Source: Spirochaetota bacterium (lineage in GTDB: Bacteria > Spirochaetota > UBA4802 > UBA5550). Taken from it: a stretch of DNA of 64,000 nt. The position numbers were made by a program, and so were the translations under genes. Of this stretch, positions 52,801 through 61,202 are shown in pieces. Where the stretch lies: contig JAFGJK010000002.1 in assembly GCA_016929135.1 (NCBI GenBank), forward strand, positions 1 through 64,000. The letters are read 5' to 3'. The stretch's first letter is position 1. Every line of letters begins with the position of its first letter. The notes under the pieces are model-generated. The model ran no database searches. It saw only the letters and a list, made by a program, of their open reading frames with translations, and had not been told where the DNA came from.

Positions 52801-53064
52801 CTATCGTCTGAAGTTTCTTCCTCTGGCGTATGCCGGCGGCCGCGCTTCATTCACGATAAGATTTCGCCCTTCGATGTTGAAACCGTTCAATGCGTCCTTG
52901 GCTTTTATCGCTTCCGATTCTTCGGACATCTCCACAAAACCGAAGGCGTTCTTCCCGAGAATCTTGATCTCGATCACACGGCCGTACCGGGAAAAAAGAT
53001 CATTCAACAGACCCTTGCTTGCCTTGGCGCCGATGTTGCCGATATAGAGAGTTGATCCCTGCAT
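52801..53064 (-). CDS. RNA-binding protein with one RRM
   Basis: An 87-residue single RNA-recognition motif: RNP2 LYIGNI at 6-11 and RNP1 KNAFGFVEM at 38-46, followed by ALNGFNIEGRNLIVNEARPP and a short Arg-rich tail ARGRNFRR. This is the small bacterial Rbp type found in cyanobacteria and spirochaetes, probably acting on mRNA in the cytoplasm. ATG 53064 has GGAG seven bases upstream; the ATG at 53094 has none. It converges on srkA with 40 bases between the stops. Confidence 0.93.
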   Translation of the reverse strand: MQGSTLYIGNIGAKASKGLLNDLFSRYGRVIEIKILGKNAFGFVEMSEESEAIKAKDALNGFNIEGRNLIVNEARPPAYARGRNFRR

Positions 53065-53092
53065 GTTATATCTCCATGTGGTAATTTTAGAC

Positions 53093-53120
53093 ATTTTGAA
53101 TCAGCACCATATGATGTCAA
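53093..53120 (-). promoter_or_regulatory. Promoter of the RRM gene
   Basis: Minus strand: TTGACA (53120-53115), 16-base spacer, CAAAAT (53098-53093). It lies about 30 bases upstream of the ATG at 53064. Confidence 0.45.
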
Positions 53121-53479
53121 TGGTTATATATAGCGACCATTCATTTCCTTGGCGAAATGAACAGCACTGCCGGAAAGATCGCTCACAACCGACGCATTCG
53201 ATGGCAAGAGTGTACGGAGAGACCTCCATCACGAAGAGATCCCCTTATCGGACATCCCCCGATCATGATCGCCGGAAACCCTTTGCGGTCCTCCGTCCGC
53301 TCCCTGTTCCTCCCATGGAGAACCGATCCAGGATCTGTACAATCCGATCCTTACGGTCGTATTAATGTTTTATCCGGTGACCCCTTGATTATAATCAAAT
53401 TCATGTGCATATTTAAACATCAGCTGAATTTCAGCGATCGTGATCGGCCGATTCATTATTACCTGAAAGAGGGACACCC
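53121..53479. other. Gap between the RRM gene and the chemotaxis receptor
   Basis: About 360 bases without a convincing coding frame. The last 100 bases before the receptor are AT-rich and should contain its promoter, but no good -35/-10 pair stands out. Confidence 0.4.
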
Positions 53480-55051
53480 ATGGCAAGAATCAGCTTTCTG
53501 TTCGGATTCACCCTGCGTCTGGAGATATACGCGAACCTGATTGTCGTGCCCCTGGCGCTCTATTTCGTTGTTGTCGGCAATGGCACAACGGGTCAGAAGA
53601 CCATCGACCTGGCAATCTCGGCCGTCATCGCAGCCGGCTCGATGACCGTTGTCGTCATCATCTACAGATTATTCCGCCTCGGCTCACTGCTGGGTCAGCT
53701 GAAAAGGGAGGGGGCGGACTTCATCGCTATCAAGCGGCGGCTCCTCGCCTATCCGGCGATTGAGGTGGTACTGATGGGCATCCGCTGGGGGGTGGGCGTG
53801 GCCGTGGCAATGGTGGTCTTCAACCTTTCATACCCCCTCACCATGAACGATCGCATCACCTTCATCCTGGCGTACCCCCTCTGCATACCGGTCGCACTGG
53901 TGATCGCCTACTTCACGACGGAAAACAGCCTTTACCGCTATCACCTTGACGAGCGGATACGTACCGCCGAGATGAAGCGGGCGAAGGGGCCCTCCTTCAC
54001 CCTGTACCGCCGGTTTCTCTCCATCGTCATATCCTGTCTCATGATACCGTCGATCATCCTGGGTTATTTCCTTTTCCTCTCCAGCGTCCGGGGCGTGAGC
54101 TTCTCCAACCTTGAGCTCCATCTCGGTTTTGTGGCGGTACTCTCGTTTCTTGCCATCATGATAAGCCTCTATGAGGGGACCAAGGGGATGCGGCGCGGGA
54201 TCGCGTCGGTCACCGAAATTCTTAACGGCATGAAAAACGGCGAGCTCGCCGCCGATGCCCCCCCGGTGCTCACCGCAGATGAGACCGGGGTCATCAGCGA
54301 GACGGCCGGGGCCCTGCTCCTCCGGTTCAACCAGCTCATCAGCAGCTTCAAAAGCACGGCAGATACCATGAACAGCATCAGCGACCAGCTGAGCCTCACC
54401 GCCCAGTCGCTCTCGTCATCCGCCAGCGAGCAGGCGGCGAACGTGGAGGAGATATCCTCGTCCATGGAGGAGATGAGCGCCGCCATCGCCAGGAACGCCG
54501 AAAACGCGCGGCGGACAAGCAGTAGCGCCGCCAGCGCCTCGACGAGCGCCCTGGAGGGGAAGGAATCCGTACAGAAGACCATCGATGCCATGAAGACCAT
54601 CTCAGAACGGGTGGCCTTCATCGAGAACATCGCCTACCAGACGAATCTCCTTTCCCTGAACGCATCCATCGAGGCGGTCAGGGCAGGGACTCACGGCAGG
54701 GGTTTCTCTGTCGTCGCCGGGGAGGTGCGAAGCCTGGCGGAAAAGAGCCAGCGCGCCTCCAGCGACATCACCACCCTCATGCAGCAGAGCCTCCAGGTTG
54801 CGGACAGGACCGGCGACCTCATCGAGAAAATGCAGCCGGAGATCGCCACGACCACCGAGCTGGTGGAGGCCATCACCAGCGCCTCCGACGAGCAGACCCA
54901 GGGAGTGGAGCAAATCACCGGCGGGATGAACCAGCTGAACGACATCTCCCAGCAGAACGCCGCCTCGGCAGAGGAGCTCGCCGCCGCTGCGCAGGAGCTG
55001 AACAGCAACGCCAAGACGTTGCTCTCCCTCACGAACTTCTTCAGGGTGTGA
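53480..55051 (+). CDS. Six-TM methyl-accepting chemotaxis protein
   Basis: A 523-residue receptor. The first 230 residues hold six hydrophobic helices (about 14-34, 45-63, 91-115, 126-147, 178-200 and 208-229) with short loops, instead of the usual two helices around a periplasmic sensor domain. A HAMP-like stretch follows, then the signalling hairpin with tip [20 protein letters not shown] and [16 protein letters not shown]. The tip differs from the consensus at a few places ([12 protein letters not shown]). It should signal to CheA/CheW, sensing membrane state or a ligand within the bilayer. GAGGG precedes the ATG by six bases. Confidence 0.93.
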   Translation: MARISFLFGFTLRLEIYANLIVVPLALYFVVVGNGTTGQKTIDLAISAVIAAGSMTVVVIIYRLFRLGSLLGQLKREGADFIAIKRRLLAYPAIEVVLMGIRWGVGVAVAMVVFNLSYPLTMNDRITFILAYPLCIPVALVIAYFTTENSLYRYHLDERIRTAEMKRAKGPSFTLYRRFLSIVISCLMIPSIILGYFLFLSSVRGVSFSNLELHLGFVAVLSFLAIMISLYEGTKGMRRGIASVTEILNGMKNGELAADAPPVLTADETGVISETAGALLLRFNQLISSFKSTADTMNSISDQLSLTAQSLSSSASEQAANVEEISSSMEEMSAAIARNAENARRTSSSAASASTSALEGKESVQKTIDAMKTISERVAFIENIAYQTNLLSLNASIEAVRAGTHGRGFSVVAGEVRSLAEKSQRASSDITTLMQQSLQVADRTGDLIEKMQPEIATTTELVEAITSASDEQTQGVEQITGGMNQLNDISQQNAASAEELAAAAQELNSNAKTLLSLTNFFRV

Positions 55052-55129
55052 GGGGAGATCGGAGGAGCCGCCGCAGAGCTTTGCGGCGTCTGATCCCTAA
55101 CGTCGTTCGGCAGCCATTCGCCCATCCAT

Positions 55130-55160
55130 TGAAAAAAAGAGAGGGCGCCGTAGCGCCCTC
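55130..55160 (-). terminator. Intrinsic terminator of the PPC-repeat lipoprotein gene
   Basis: Eight-pair stem GAGGGCGC/GCGCCCTC with a four-base loop (55141-55160). On the minus strand it is followed by TCTTTTTTTC (55139-55130), and it lies 26 bases after the stop at 55186. It may also help end the receptor transcript from the other side. Confidence 0.85.
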
Positions 55161-55185
55161 CCCCCCTCTGCATTTTCGTTCTTTC

Positions 55186-57570
55186 CTACTGAATCGGCCG
55201 TTCCTCGGGGCGATGCTCCTGCTGCTGCGGCAGCACCTGCTGGTTGCCGGCATCCATGGTGGAGAGGAGGTACTGTCCCGTGGTGTTGCCGTAGCTCTTC
55301 ACCACCACCGTGTACTGCCCCGGCCCCAGGTGCCGCGCGATCAGGGCGTTGCGTCCCCTGGCGCCGTCATCGTCGGAGATGATCATGGTGCCGGTGCCGT
55401 CCAAAAGCTCCAGGTACGGGTCCAGCATGGAGTTGCCGGCACTCTTGGCCCGGATCACCACGTTGGTGTAGCTGGCGACGTTGAACCTGTACCGGTCCCT
55501 CTGCTGCGGATGCGAGATGGTGCCGGTGACCGACTGGCCCAGCTGGATGGTGCGCTCCACCGCCTGCACGTCCTCGTTCACCGCGGTGCGGAGGACGTAA
55601 TCCCCCCCCGACCCGCCGTATCCCGACAGGACGATGCTGTAGGTTCCCTCGCTCAGGAAGTGGACGATGCGGGCGTTCAGGTTCCCGCCGCCGTCATCGT
55701 CCTGGGCGACGGTCATCCCGTTCTTCGACTTCAGCGTGAGGTACGGGTCGAGGTTGGAGCCCGGCCCCTTCTCCGCGTCGATGGTGACGAGGCCCGATTT
55801 CTTCATGGTGAGTGAATAGTACTCCTGCCCCCTGGGCGCGAGCGTGCCGGTCTTGGTTTCACCCAGGGTGATCCGCTTCGCCTCCATACTCCGGACCGTC
55901 AGGCTGTAGGCGCCGCTGGAGGTGCCCAAGCCGCTGGTCATGATGTAGTACTCCCCCCTGGTGAAGTAGTTGACGATCCGCGAGTTGAGGTTCCCCCCGC
56001 TGTCGTCGTCGCGGGTGATGACCTTCCCCTCGCCGGTCATGAGGGTCAGGAAGGGATCTATGGTGGAGCCTGCCGCCTTGACCATGTCGATGGTGCACAT
56101 CCCCTCCTTGGCCGCGTTGAACCGGTAGATGTCGAACTCGCCGGACTTAAGTGAGCCGCTCTTGGTCTCGCCGGCGGCGATCCCTCTGCTGGACTGGCCC
56201 TTCGCCGAGAGGTTGTACTGTCCCGAGGTGTTGCCGTAGGCGCTCGATATCACACGGTAGCTCCCCTTCTTCAGCTTGCCGATGATCATGGCGCTCCTGT
56301 CCCTCCCCCCGCTGTCGTCGTCACGGTTGATGAGCTCCCCCTGGGAGGTCTCCAGGGTCAGGTAGGGATCGAGCCCTGATGCGTCCGCCCTCCTGTTCAG
56401 CAGCACCACCAGCGCCTCATGGTCTATCGTCATGGTGTAGGTGTGCCGCGCCTCGGGGATGAGCCAGCCGTTCCTGGTCTGCCCCGGGGCGATGGTGGTG
56501 AAAGGCTGCGGATTCACCGTGCTCTTATCGGCGCTGATCCTGTATCCTCCCCCCGCCACGTCCGATCCCTCGGAGATGACGATGAAGTTCCCCTCGGGGA
56601 GGTAGCAGGTTATCTTCGCGTTCAGCTCGCCGCCGCTGTCATCGTCGCGGTACAGCAGCCGGCCGGTCTCGTCCCCCACGGCAAGGAAGGGGTCCAGGGC
56701 CGACTGTTCGGTCCTCTCGCTCCTGATGTCGTAGAGGCCCTTCTGGGTCACCGCGAGGGAATAGTACTGCCTCTCCCCCGGCTGCAGCGTCGCCGTGAAG
56801 GGCTGCCCCAGGGAGAGCTGGCGGATCTCCAGCTCCTTCACCGACAGGACGTAGTCGCCGGCGGAGGCGGCATAGCCCTTGATGACGACCTTGTATCTCC
56901 CCCCGTCAACGAAGGCCTGTATCCTGGCGTTCAGGTTGCCGCCGCTGTCGTCGTCCTGCTTCAGGGGTGTGCCGTTGTCCGTCATGAGGACCAGGTACGG
57001 GTCCAGGTTCGATCCCTGGGCCTTGGTCCCGTCGATCAGCAGCATCTTCCTGCTATCCAGCGAAAGGCTGTACTGATGCGCCTCGTACTGGCCGATGGCG
57101 CCGGTCCTGGTATCGCCCAGGCTGATGCTCCCCTTGTCTCTGACGGTGGGCTGGGCGCCGCCCCCACCCTCGCCCTGGCGGCTCACCGCAACGCGGTAGG
57201 AGCCGGCAGACTGGCCGTAGCCGCGGACGATGACCGTGTAGGTGCCGGGCTGAAGCTGCACGCTGAGGCGCGCGTTCCTCCCCTGACCGCCGTCGTCGTC
57301 GGAGCCCAGCGTGGCCCCCGAGCCGTCCTGCAGCTCCACCATGGGGTCGAAATCCGGCTGGGTCGCGATAACATCGATCACCAGCGGGCCCGCCTCGCTC
57401 ACCCTGAGCGTGTGCCTCGCCGCGCCGCCCGACTGGACAGAACCGGTCTCGCTCCCTCCGACGCGAAGCCCCCCGAGTCCGATGGTGGCGCAGGAAGTGA
57501 CGGAGAGGACGAATGAAATCGACGCGATCACCCCGACGAGCAATGCTCTGACCGATAGGTTAGTATTCAT
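55186..57570 (-). CDS. Lipoprotein made of seven PPC-like repeats
   Basis: A 794-residue lipoprotein: MNTNLSVRALLVGVIASISF..., lipobox SVTSC, then seven repeats of about 100 residues of the bacterial pre-peptidase C-terminal (PPC) type. Each repeat has LDPYL-x-L-x-x-x-x-G, the acidic turn DDDSGG or DDDGG-N-x-x-x-x-N-A-R-I and G-x-Y-x-V-V-x-x-G-Y-G-x-x-x-G-x-Y-x-L-x-V. The repeated Asp clusters suggest Ca2+ sites. No enzyme domain is attached, which is unusual because PPC modules usually accompany peptidases. It is probably a surface binding protein. GGGGG ends five bases before the ATG, and the short C-terminal tail is Gln/Glu-rich. Confidence 0.87.
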   Translation of the reverse strand: MNTNLSVRALLVGVIASISFVLSVTSCATIGLGGLRVGGSETGSVQSGGAARHTLRVSEAGPLVIDVIATQPDFDPMVELQDGSGATLGSDDDGGQGRNARLSVQLQPGTYTVIVRGYGQSAGSYRVAVSRQGEGGGGAQPTVRDKGSISLGDTRTGAIGQYEAHQYSLSLDSRKMLLIDGTKAQGSNLDPYLVLMTDNGTPLKQDDDSGGNLNARIQAFVDGGRYKVVIKGYAASAGDYVLSVKELEIRQLSLGQPFTATLQPGERQYYSLAVTQKGLYDIRSERTEQSALDPFLAVGDETGRLLYRDDDSGGELNAKITCYLPEGNFIVISEGSDVAGGGYRISADKSTVNPQPFTTIAPGQTRNGWLIPEARHTYTMTIDHEALVVLLNRRADASGLDPYLTLETSQGELINRDDDSGGRDRSAMIIGKLKKGSYRVISSAYGNTSGQYNLSAKGQSSRGIAAGETKSGSLKSGEFDIYRFNAAKEGMCTIDMVKAAGSTIDPFLTLMTGEGKVITRDDDSGGNLNSRIVNYFTRGEYYIMTSGLGTSSGAYSLTVRSMEAKRITLGETKTGTLAPRGQEYYSLTMKKSGLVTIDAEKGPGSNLDPYLTLKSKNGMTVAQDDDGGGNLNARIVHFLSEGTYSIVLSGYGGSGGDYVLRTAVNEDVQAVERTIQLGQSVTGTISHPQQRDRYRFNVASYTNVVIRAKSAGNSMLDPYLELLDGTGTMIISDDDGARGRNALIARHLGPGQYTVVVKSYGNTTGQYLLSTMDAGNQQVLPQQQEHRPEERPIQ

Positions 57571-57615
57571 GGAAACCCCCGTTGCCTTAATGATGGGCAG
57601 AAATATGTCTGTTAT

Positions 57616-57644
57616 AAGATAATAATTGCAAGATATTTATTCAA
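57616..57644 (-). promoter_or_regulatory. Possible promoter of the PPC-repeat gene
   Basis: Minus strand: TTGAAT (57644-57639), 17-base spacer, TATCTT (57621-57616), about 45 bases before the ATG. Both boxes match 4 of 6. Confidence 0.4.
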
Positions 57645-57807
57645 CCGGGATTAAAATATTCCCCGGTTGCCACATCCCCTGGGGCATGAATTCCGTCCCG
57701 GGAGCATCGATTTCACCCCTTTTATGCACATAAATCAATTTATGACGGATATATTCCGGTGAAGGACGGGCCGGCGGCATTTCCCCGCTTGCAGTGGGCA
57801 TATTCGC

Positions 57808-57836
57808 TTGACTACTGGGCACTGTTTTGATAGTTT
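57808..57836 (+). promoter_or_regulatory. Possible promoter of the small lipoprotein gene
   Basis: TTGACT (57808-57813), 17-base spacer, TAGTTT (57831-57836), about 32 bases before the ATG at 57869. Confidence 0.45.
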
Positions 57837-57868
57837 ACAATAAATACTACATGCGGGGGTTATCAGGT

Positions 57869-58324
57869 ATGAAACGACTGCTCGTCTACACAACGGCATT
57901 GGGCATCGCCGCGCTGACGTTTTCATGTTATTCCGGCCCACAGGCCGAGGAGGCGATCCAGGAACCGGTGCAGAACAAGGTGCAGATACAGGAGCCAGTA
58001 AAGGAAGAGGTACAGCCCGTCGTGGAGGAGAAGGTGGAGGAACCGGTCCAGGAGATCTCCCTCTCCAGACGATATTCGGTGGAAGGAAAGAACGCCGCAG
58101 GACGCGAGTATAACGGCACCGTCAACGTATTGAAGACCGGCAAGGGCTACAACCTGACCATGAAGCTCAGGACAAGGGTGATCCGCGGCACCGGGACGCT
58201 GGAGGGGAACAGGCTCACCGTGCTCTGGGGCAAGGGGCGCAGGTTTGAATACGACGTCAGGGACGACGGCACCATCAGGAGCACCTGGGAGAGGGGTGAG
58301 GAGGTCTTCACGCCACAGCGGTAA
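57869..58324 (+). CDS. Small lipoprotein with Val/Glu/Pro-rich linker
   Basis: A 151-residue lipoprotein: MKRLLVYTTALGIAALTFSC, then a repetitive linker of EPVQ/VQ/EE units (EEAIQEPVQNKVQIQEPVKE and on to residue 70). A compact beta-rich C-terminal domain follows (VEGKNAAGREYNGTVNVLKT, GTGTLEGNRLTVLWGKGRRF), resembling small lipid- or glycan-binding barrels but not assigned. The ATG at 57869 is chosen for its signal peptide; 57827 is an upstream alternative. Its stop is 8 bases from the stop of the convergent ankyrin gene. Confidence 0.78.
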   Translation: MKRLLVYTTALGIAALTFSCYSGPQAEEAIQEPVQNKVQIQEPVKEEVQPVVEEKVEEPVQEISLSRRYSVEGKNAAGREYNGTVNVLKTGKGYNLTMKLRTRVIRGTGTLEGNRLTVLWGKGRRFEYDVRDDGTIRSTWERGEEVFTPQR

Positions 58325-58332
58325 CCACGGCA

Positions 58333-60069
58333 TTACGGTATCGGGGAGATCTCGGCAATACAGGCGTATCGCCCGGCTCCCCGGTAGACCTCCAGAATCT
58401 CCAGGACCGCCAGGCGCCCCCCCGCCACGCCGGCGGCATCCCCCTCAACGGCGAACTTCCGGCTACCGGCGTTCCCCGCGAAAATCAGCTCCTGCACCGC
58501 GATCCTCTCGCCGATCCTGAAATTGATCCCCTCCCTGGCAAAATCCGCCCTCTCCGCCCTGTAGATACGGAGTCGCAGGACCCGAATCCCCCGCGTCCCA
58601 CGAAGGGGCCGCGGCGATGTCGCACCCACGGTCGTTATCCTCAATGCGCCGAAGGGACCGGGGGAGAAGAAGGCGATCCGCTCCCCCTCGGGCCCTCCAT
58701 CCCTGCCGGTGACCCAGCCGGTGACCGCTTTCCCGTCAAAGGCCTTCTCGGGACCGAAGCCCCTGCGTCCCGAGTCCCGGTGCCGGCTCGTGGCGAAATA
58801 TTCCCCCTTCTCCGGCGCAGCCCGCAGTACGAAGTAGAAGGGCTCGTCCCTGAAGGGATAGGCGGCGAGGAGGTTTGCCGTCTCCAGCTTCGCCGATTCA
58901 ATCGCCCTGTCAAGGGGCGTTTTCCCCCGCAGATCCTTCTGATGGATCACCGCTCCGCCCTCCAGCAGGAGCTGCGCCGCCGCGGTCCTGCCGTACCTCG
59001 CCGCCAGATGGAGGGGGGTCATCCCCTCATGCTGCGGCGAGGCCTTCATCGCGGCGGCGCCCCCCTTCCGCGCCAGCAGGCGCACCGTTTCACCGTGGTC
59101 CCACTGCACCGCCAGGTGGAGCGGCGTGTATCCCTGGGCGTTCACCAGGTCCGTTCTTGACCCCCTCGCCATAAGGAGCCCCGCGATCCCCTCCAGACCG
59201 AGAAAGGCCGCGCGATGGAGCGGCGTCAGGCCGTCGTTGTTCTGCAAGTCGATGGGGGCGCCTCCGGAAAGGAGCAGGGAGACGATCTCCTCCCCTCTCT
59301 CGTGCACCGCCAGATGGAGGGGGGTATTCCCGTCGAGATTCCTGGCGTCCAGCGGCGCGCCCGCGGCGACCAGATCGCGGACCGACTGCACGTTCTCCTC
59401 CAGGGCGGCCAGGTGAAGGGGCGTGTTCTTCTCCTCGTTCTCCGCCAGCACGTCGGCGCCGCGGCCTATCAGGTAGGCCACCACCGGGGAATTCCCGTGC
59501 TCCGCGGCCTCGTGAAGGGGCGTCCAGCCCCCGCGGTCCCTCCAGTTCACCCCTCCCCCCCGCTCCACCAGGAGGCTCACGAAATCAACCCCGGCGACGC
59601 CGCAGGCCCGGTGAAGGGGGGTGGAGCCGTTCATGTCGCGGTCCTCTACCGATGCCCCCTGCCGGAGCAGCATCCTGGCGGGCCCGATGCTGCCGTAGGA
59701 GAGGGCCTCCATGAGGGGGGTGATTCCGTTCCTGTCGGCGGCGTTCACGTTCGCCCCCCGCGCCACCAGGCGGGCGATGATCCTGTCCCTGGCGGCGGTC
59801 CTGCTCCCCTCCACCGCATAGAGGCAGTAGAAGAGGGGCGTCTTCCCGTCGCTGTCCCTGTGGTTCACGTCGGCCCCCTGCCGCAGGAGACGTTCAATCC
59901 CCCCCAGGTCAAGCCGGTACACCGCGGAATGGAGTATGGGGATCGACAGTACCGGAACCGCGGCCGGTCCCTGCAGGAGAATCAGGAGGCACCATCCCCC
60001 AAGGCATCGCCGCGCAGCCGTGCCACCGGCCCGGCACCGCATTCGCCCTCCCTGTAGCCTCCCCATCAT
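58333..60069 (-). CDS. Exported ankyrin-repeat protein with C-terminal glycan-binding-like domain
   Basis: A 578-residue protein with a probable signal peptide after a basic N-terminus (GGWCLLILLQGPAAVPVLS). It has ten to eleven ankyrin repeats, marked by ten TPL motifs (TPLHRACG, TPLHEAAEHGN, TPLHLAALEEN and so on), to about residue 395. The last 160 residues form a beta-rich domain with KAFDGKAVTGWVTG, ALRITTVGATSPRPLRGTRG and LRLRIYRAE, the pattern of discoidin-like/NADase-type glycan-binding domains in spirochaete surface proteins. It probably sits outside the cytoplasm and binds proteins and sugars. AAGGA precedes the ATG at 60069. Confidence 0.86.
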   Translation of the reverse strand: MMGRLQGGRMRCRAGGTAARRCLGGWCLLILLQGPAAVPVLSIPILHSAVYRLDLGGIERLLRQGADVNHRDSDGKTPLFYCLYAVEGSRTAARDRIIARLVARGANVNAADRNGITPLMEALSYGSIGPARMLLRQGASVEDRDMNGSTPLHRACGVAGVDFVSLLVERGGGVNWRDRGGWTPLHEAAEHGNSPVVAYLIGRGADVLAENEEKNTPLHLAALEENVQSVRDLVAAGAPLDARNLDGNTPLHLAVHERGEEIVSLLLSGGAPIDLQNNDGLTPLHRAAFLGLEGIAGLLMARGSRTDLVNAQGYTPLHLAVQWDHGETVRLLARKGGAAAMKASPQHEGMTPLHLAARYGRTAAAQLLLEGGAVIHQKDLRGKTPLDRAIESAKLETANLLAAYPFRDEPFYFVLRAAPEKGEYFATSRHRDSGRRGFGPEKAFDGKAVTGWVTGRDGGPEGERIAFFSPGPFGALRITTVGATSPRPLRGTRGIRVLRLRIYRAERADFAREGINFRIGERIAVQELIFAGNAGSRKFAVEGDAAGVAGGRLAVLEILEVYRGAGRYACIAEISPIP

Positions 60070-60263
60070 TGTCAGATCCTTCCGTATGCAGGTTTCATTG
60101 TCGTACAGAGACTACCGGGCCATGATTTTTTCGCAATACATTCACGCTTGGCCTGGGCTTTTTTTACCGATATAAAAATGAGGTGCATTTTTACAGTTCC
60201 CGCTCTACCATGGGCTCCGTCAGACCGGAGGGGCATGGGAATCGGGAAGAGACAGGGGGATCG

Positions 60264-61202
60264 ATGATGCAGAGTGCCGTAAAAACCGCCGCCCTCTGGG
60301 CCTGTGCCCTGTGCCTTCTGTATTGTCCGCCCGCTGCACGGGGCGAAGAGGCTCATGACATCGACCGCGGCAACTTCGGCATCTTCCAGAGCGGCGAGCT
60401 GGAGGACGAGGTCTTCGGCTGGTACTACCATGAGCACAACGGGTACGGCACGCAGAAGCACATCGAATCCGCCCGCCGGATGAGGTACGAAAATACGGTG
60501 GTCATGCAGCGGTCCGGGGAGAAGCGTCTGTACGACCAGAATATCCTCCTGGCCTCCCTGTTCCGGGGGCAGGTGCTCCACCGCGAGCTGGGGAATATGA
60601 GGGACCTTTTAAAGGGCGCGGTCTTTATCGATATCGGCAGCGGGATACTCTGCGGCAGGGGCGCCCCGACGGTGCGGGACATCTTCGAGGACGATCGCCT
60701 CTGGACAAACCTCTCCTTTATCATCGCAACGGACATCAACGGACCCCACAGCCGCTACATCGACAGCTACCGGATCCACCGCCGCGATCTCCCCTTCCCC
60801 GTGCGGATGGTGGGGATGAAGATGATCTGGCGGCGGCACTTCTACACCCTCACCCGGGGGCTCCTGGGGGCCGGCACTCCCCTGATACTCAGGTCGGCAA
60901 ACGCCGGCCCCGACCTCTACTATCCCCCGCACTATCTGATCGAGCACTTCCGCGCGATCCTGCGGGAATACCGGGAGCGGAACGTGCTCTACCTATACAA
61001 CAAGTTCGTCCTGTTTAAGCCGGCGGAAGAATCATGCTTCCAGAAGATCGGCGAGATCGACTCGTCGGTGGGGATGTCCCACAGATCCAGGACCTGGAAC
61101 AAAGTGGACTGGGAGAAGCGAAGGCTGGAGGACTTCTTCACGCCCAACGAGGGTATCATCACGGTGCAGCGGGGCGTCACTGGTTCTTCAGGAAGAAACT
61201 GA
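60264..61202 (+). CDS. Exported protein with methyltransferase-like Rossmann core
   Basis: A 312-residue protein starting MMQSAVKTAALWACALCLLY, with probable cleavage after ARG near residue 25. In the middle, GAVFIDIGSGILCGRGAP and SFIIATDINGPHSRYIDSY look like motif I (GxGxG loop) and motif II (acidic ribose-binding residue) of a class I SAM-dependent methyltransferase fold. No catalytic signature was found and export of such a fold is odd, so the enzyme call is tentative. AGGGGG lies four bases before the ATG. Its last 26 bases overlap the end of the convergent MBL-cNMP gene. Confidence 0.72.
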   Translation: MMQSAVKTAALWACALCLLYCPPAARGEEAHDIDRGNFGIFQSGELEDEVFGWYYHEHNGYGTQKHIESARRMRYENTVVMQRSGEKRLYDQNILLASLFRGQVLHRELGNMRDLLKGAVFIDIGSGILCGRGAPTVRDIFEDDRLWTNLSFIIATDINGPHSRYIDSYRIHRRDLPFPVRMVGMKMIWRRHFYTLTRGLLGAGTPLILRSANAGPDLYYPPHYLIEHFRAILREYRERNVLYLYNKFVLFKPAEESCFQKIGEIDSSVGMSHRSRTWNKVDWEKRRLEDFFTPNEGIITVQRGVTGSSGRN

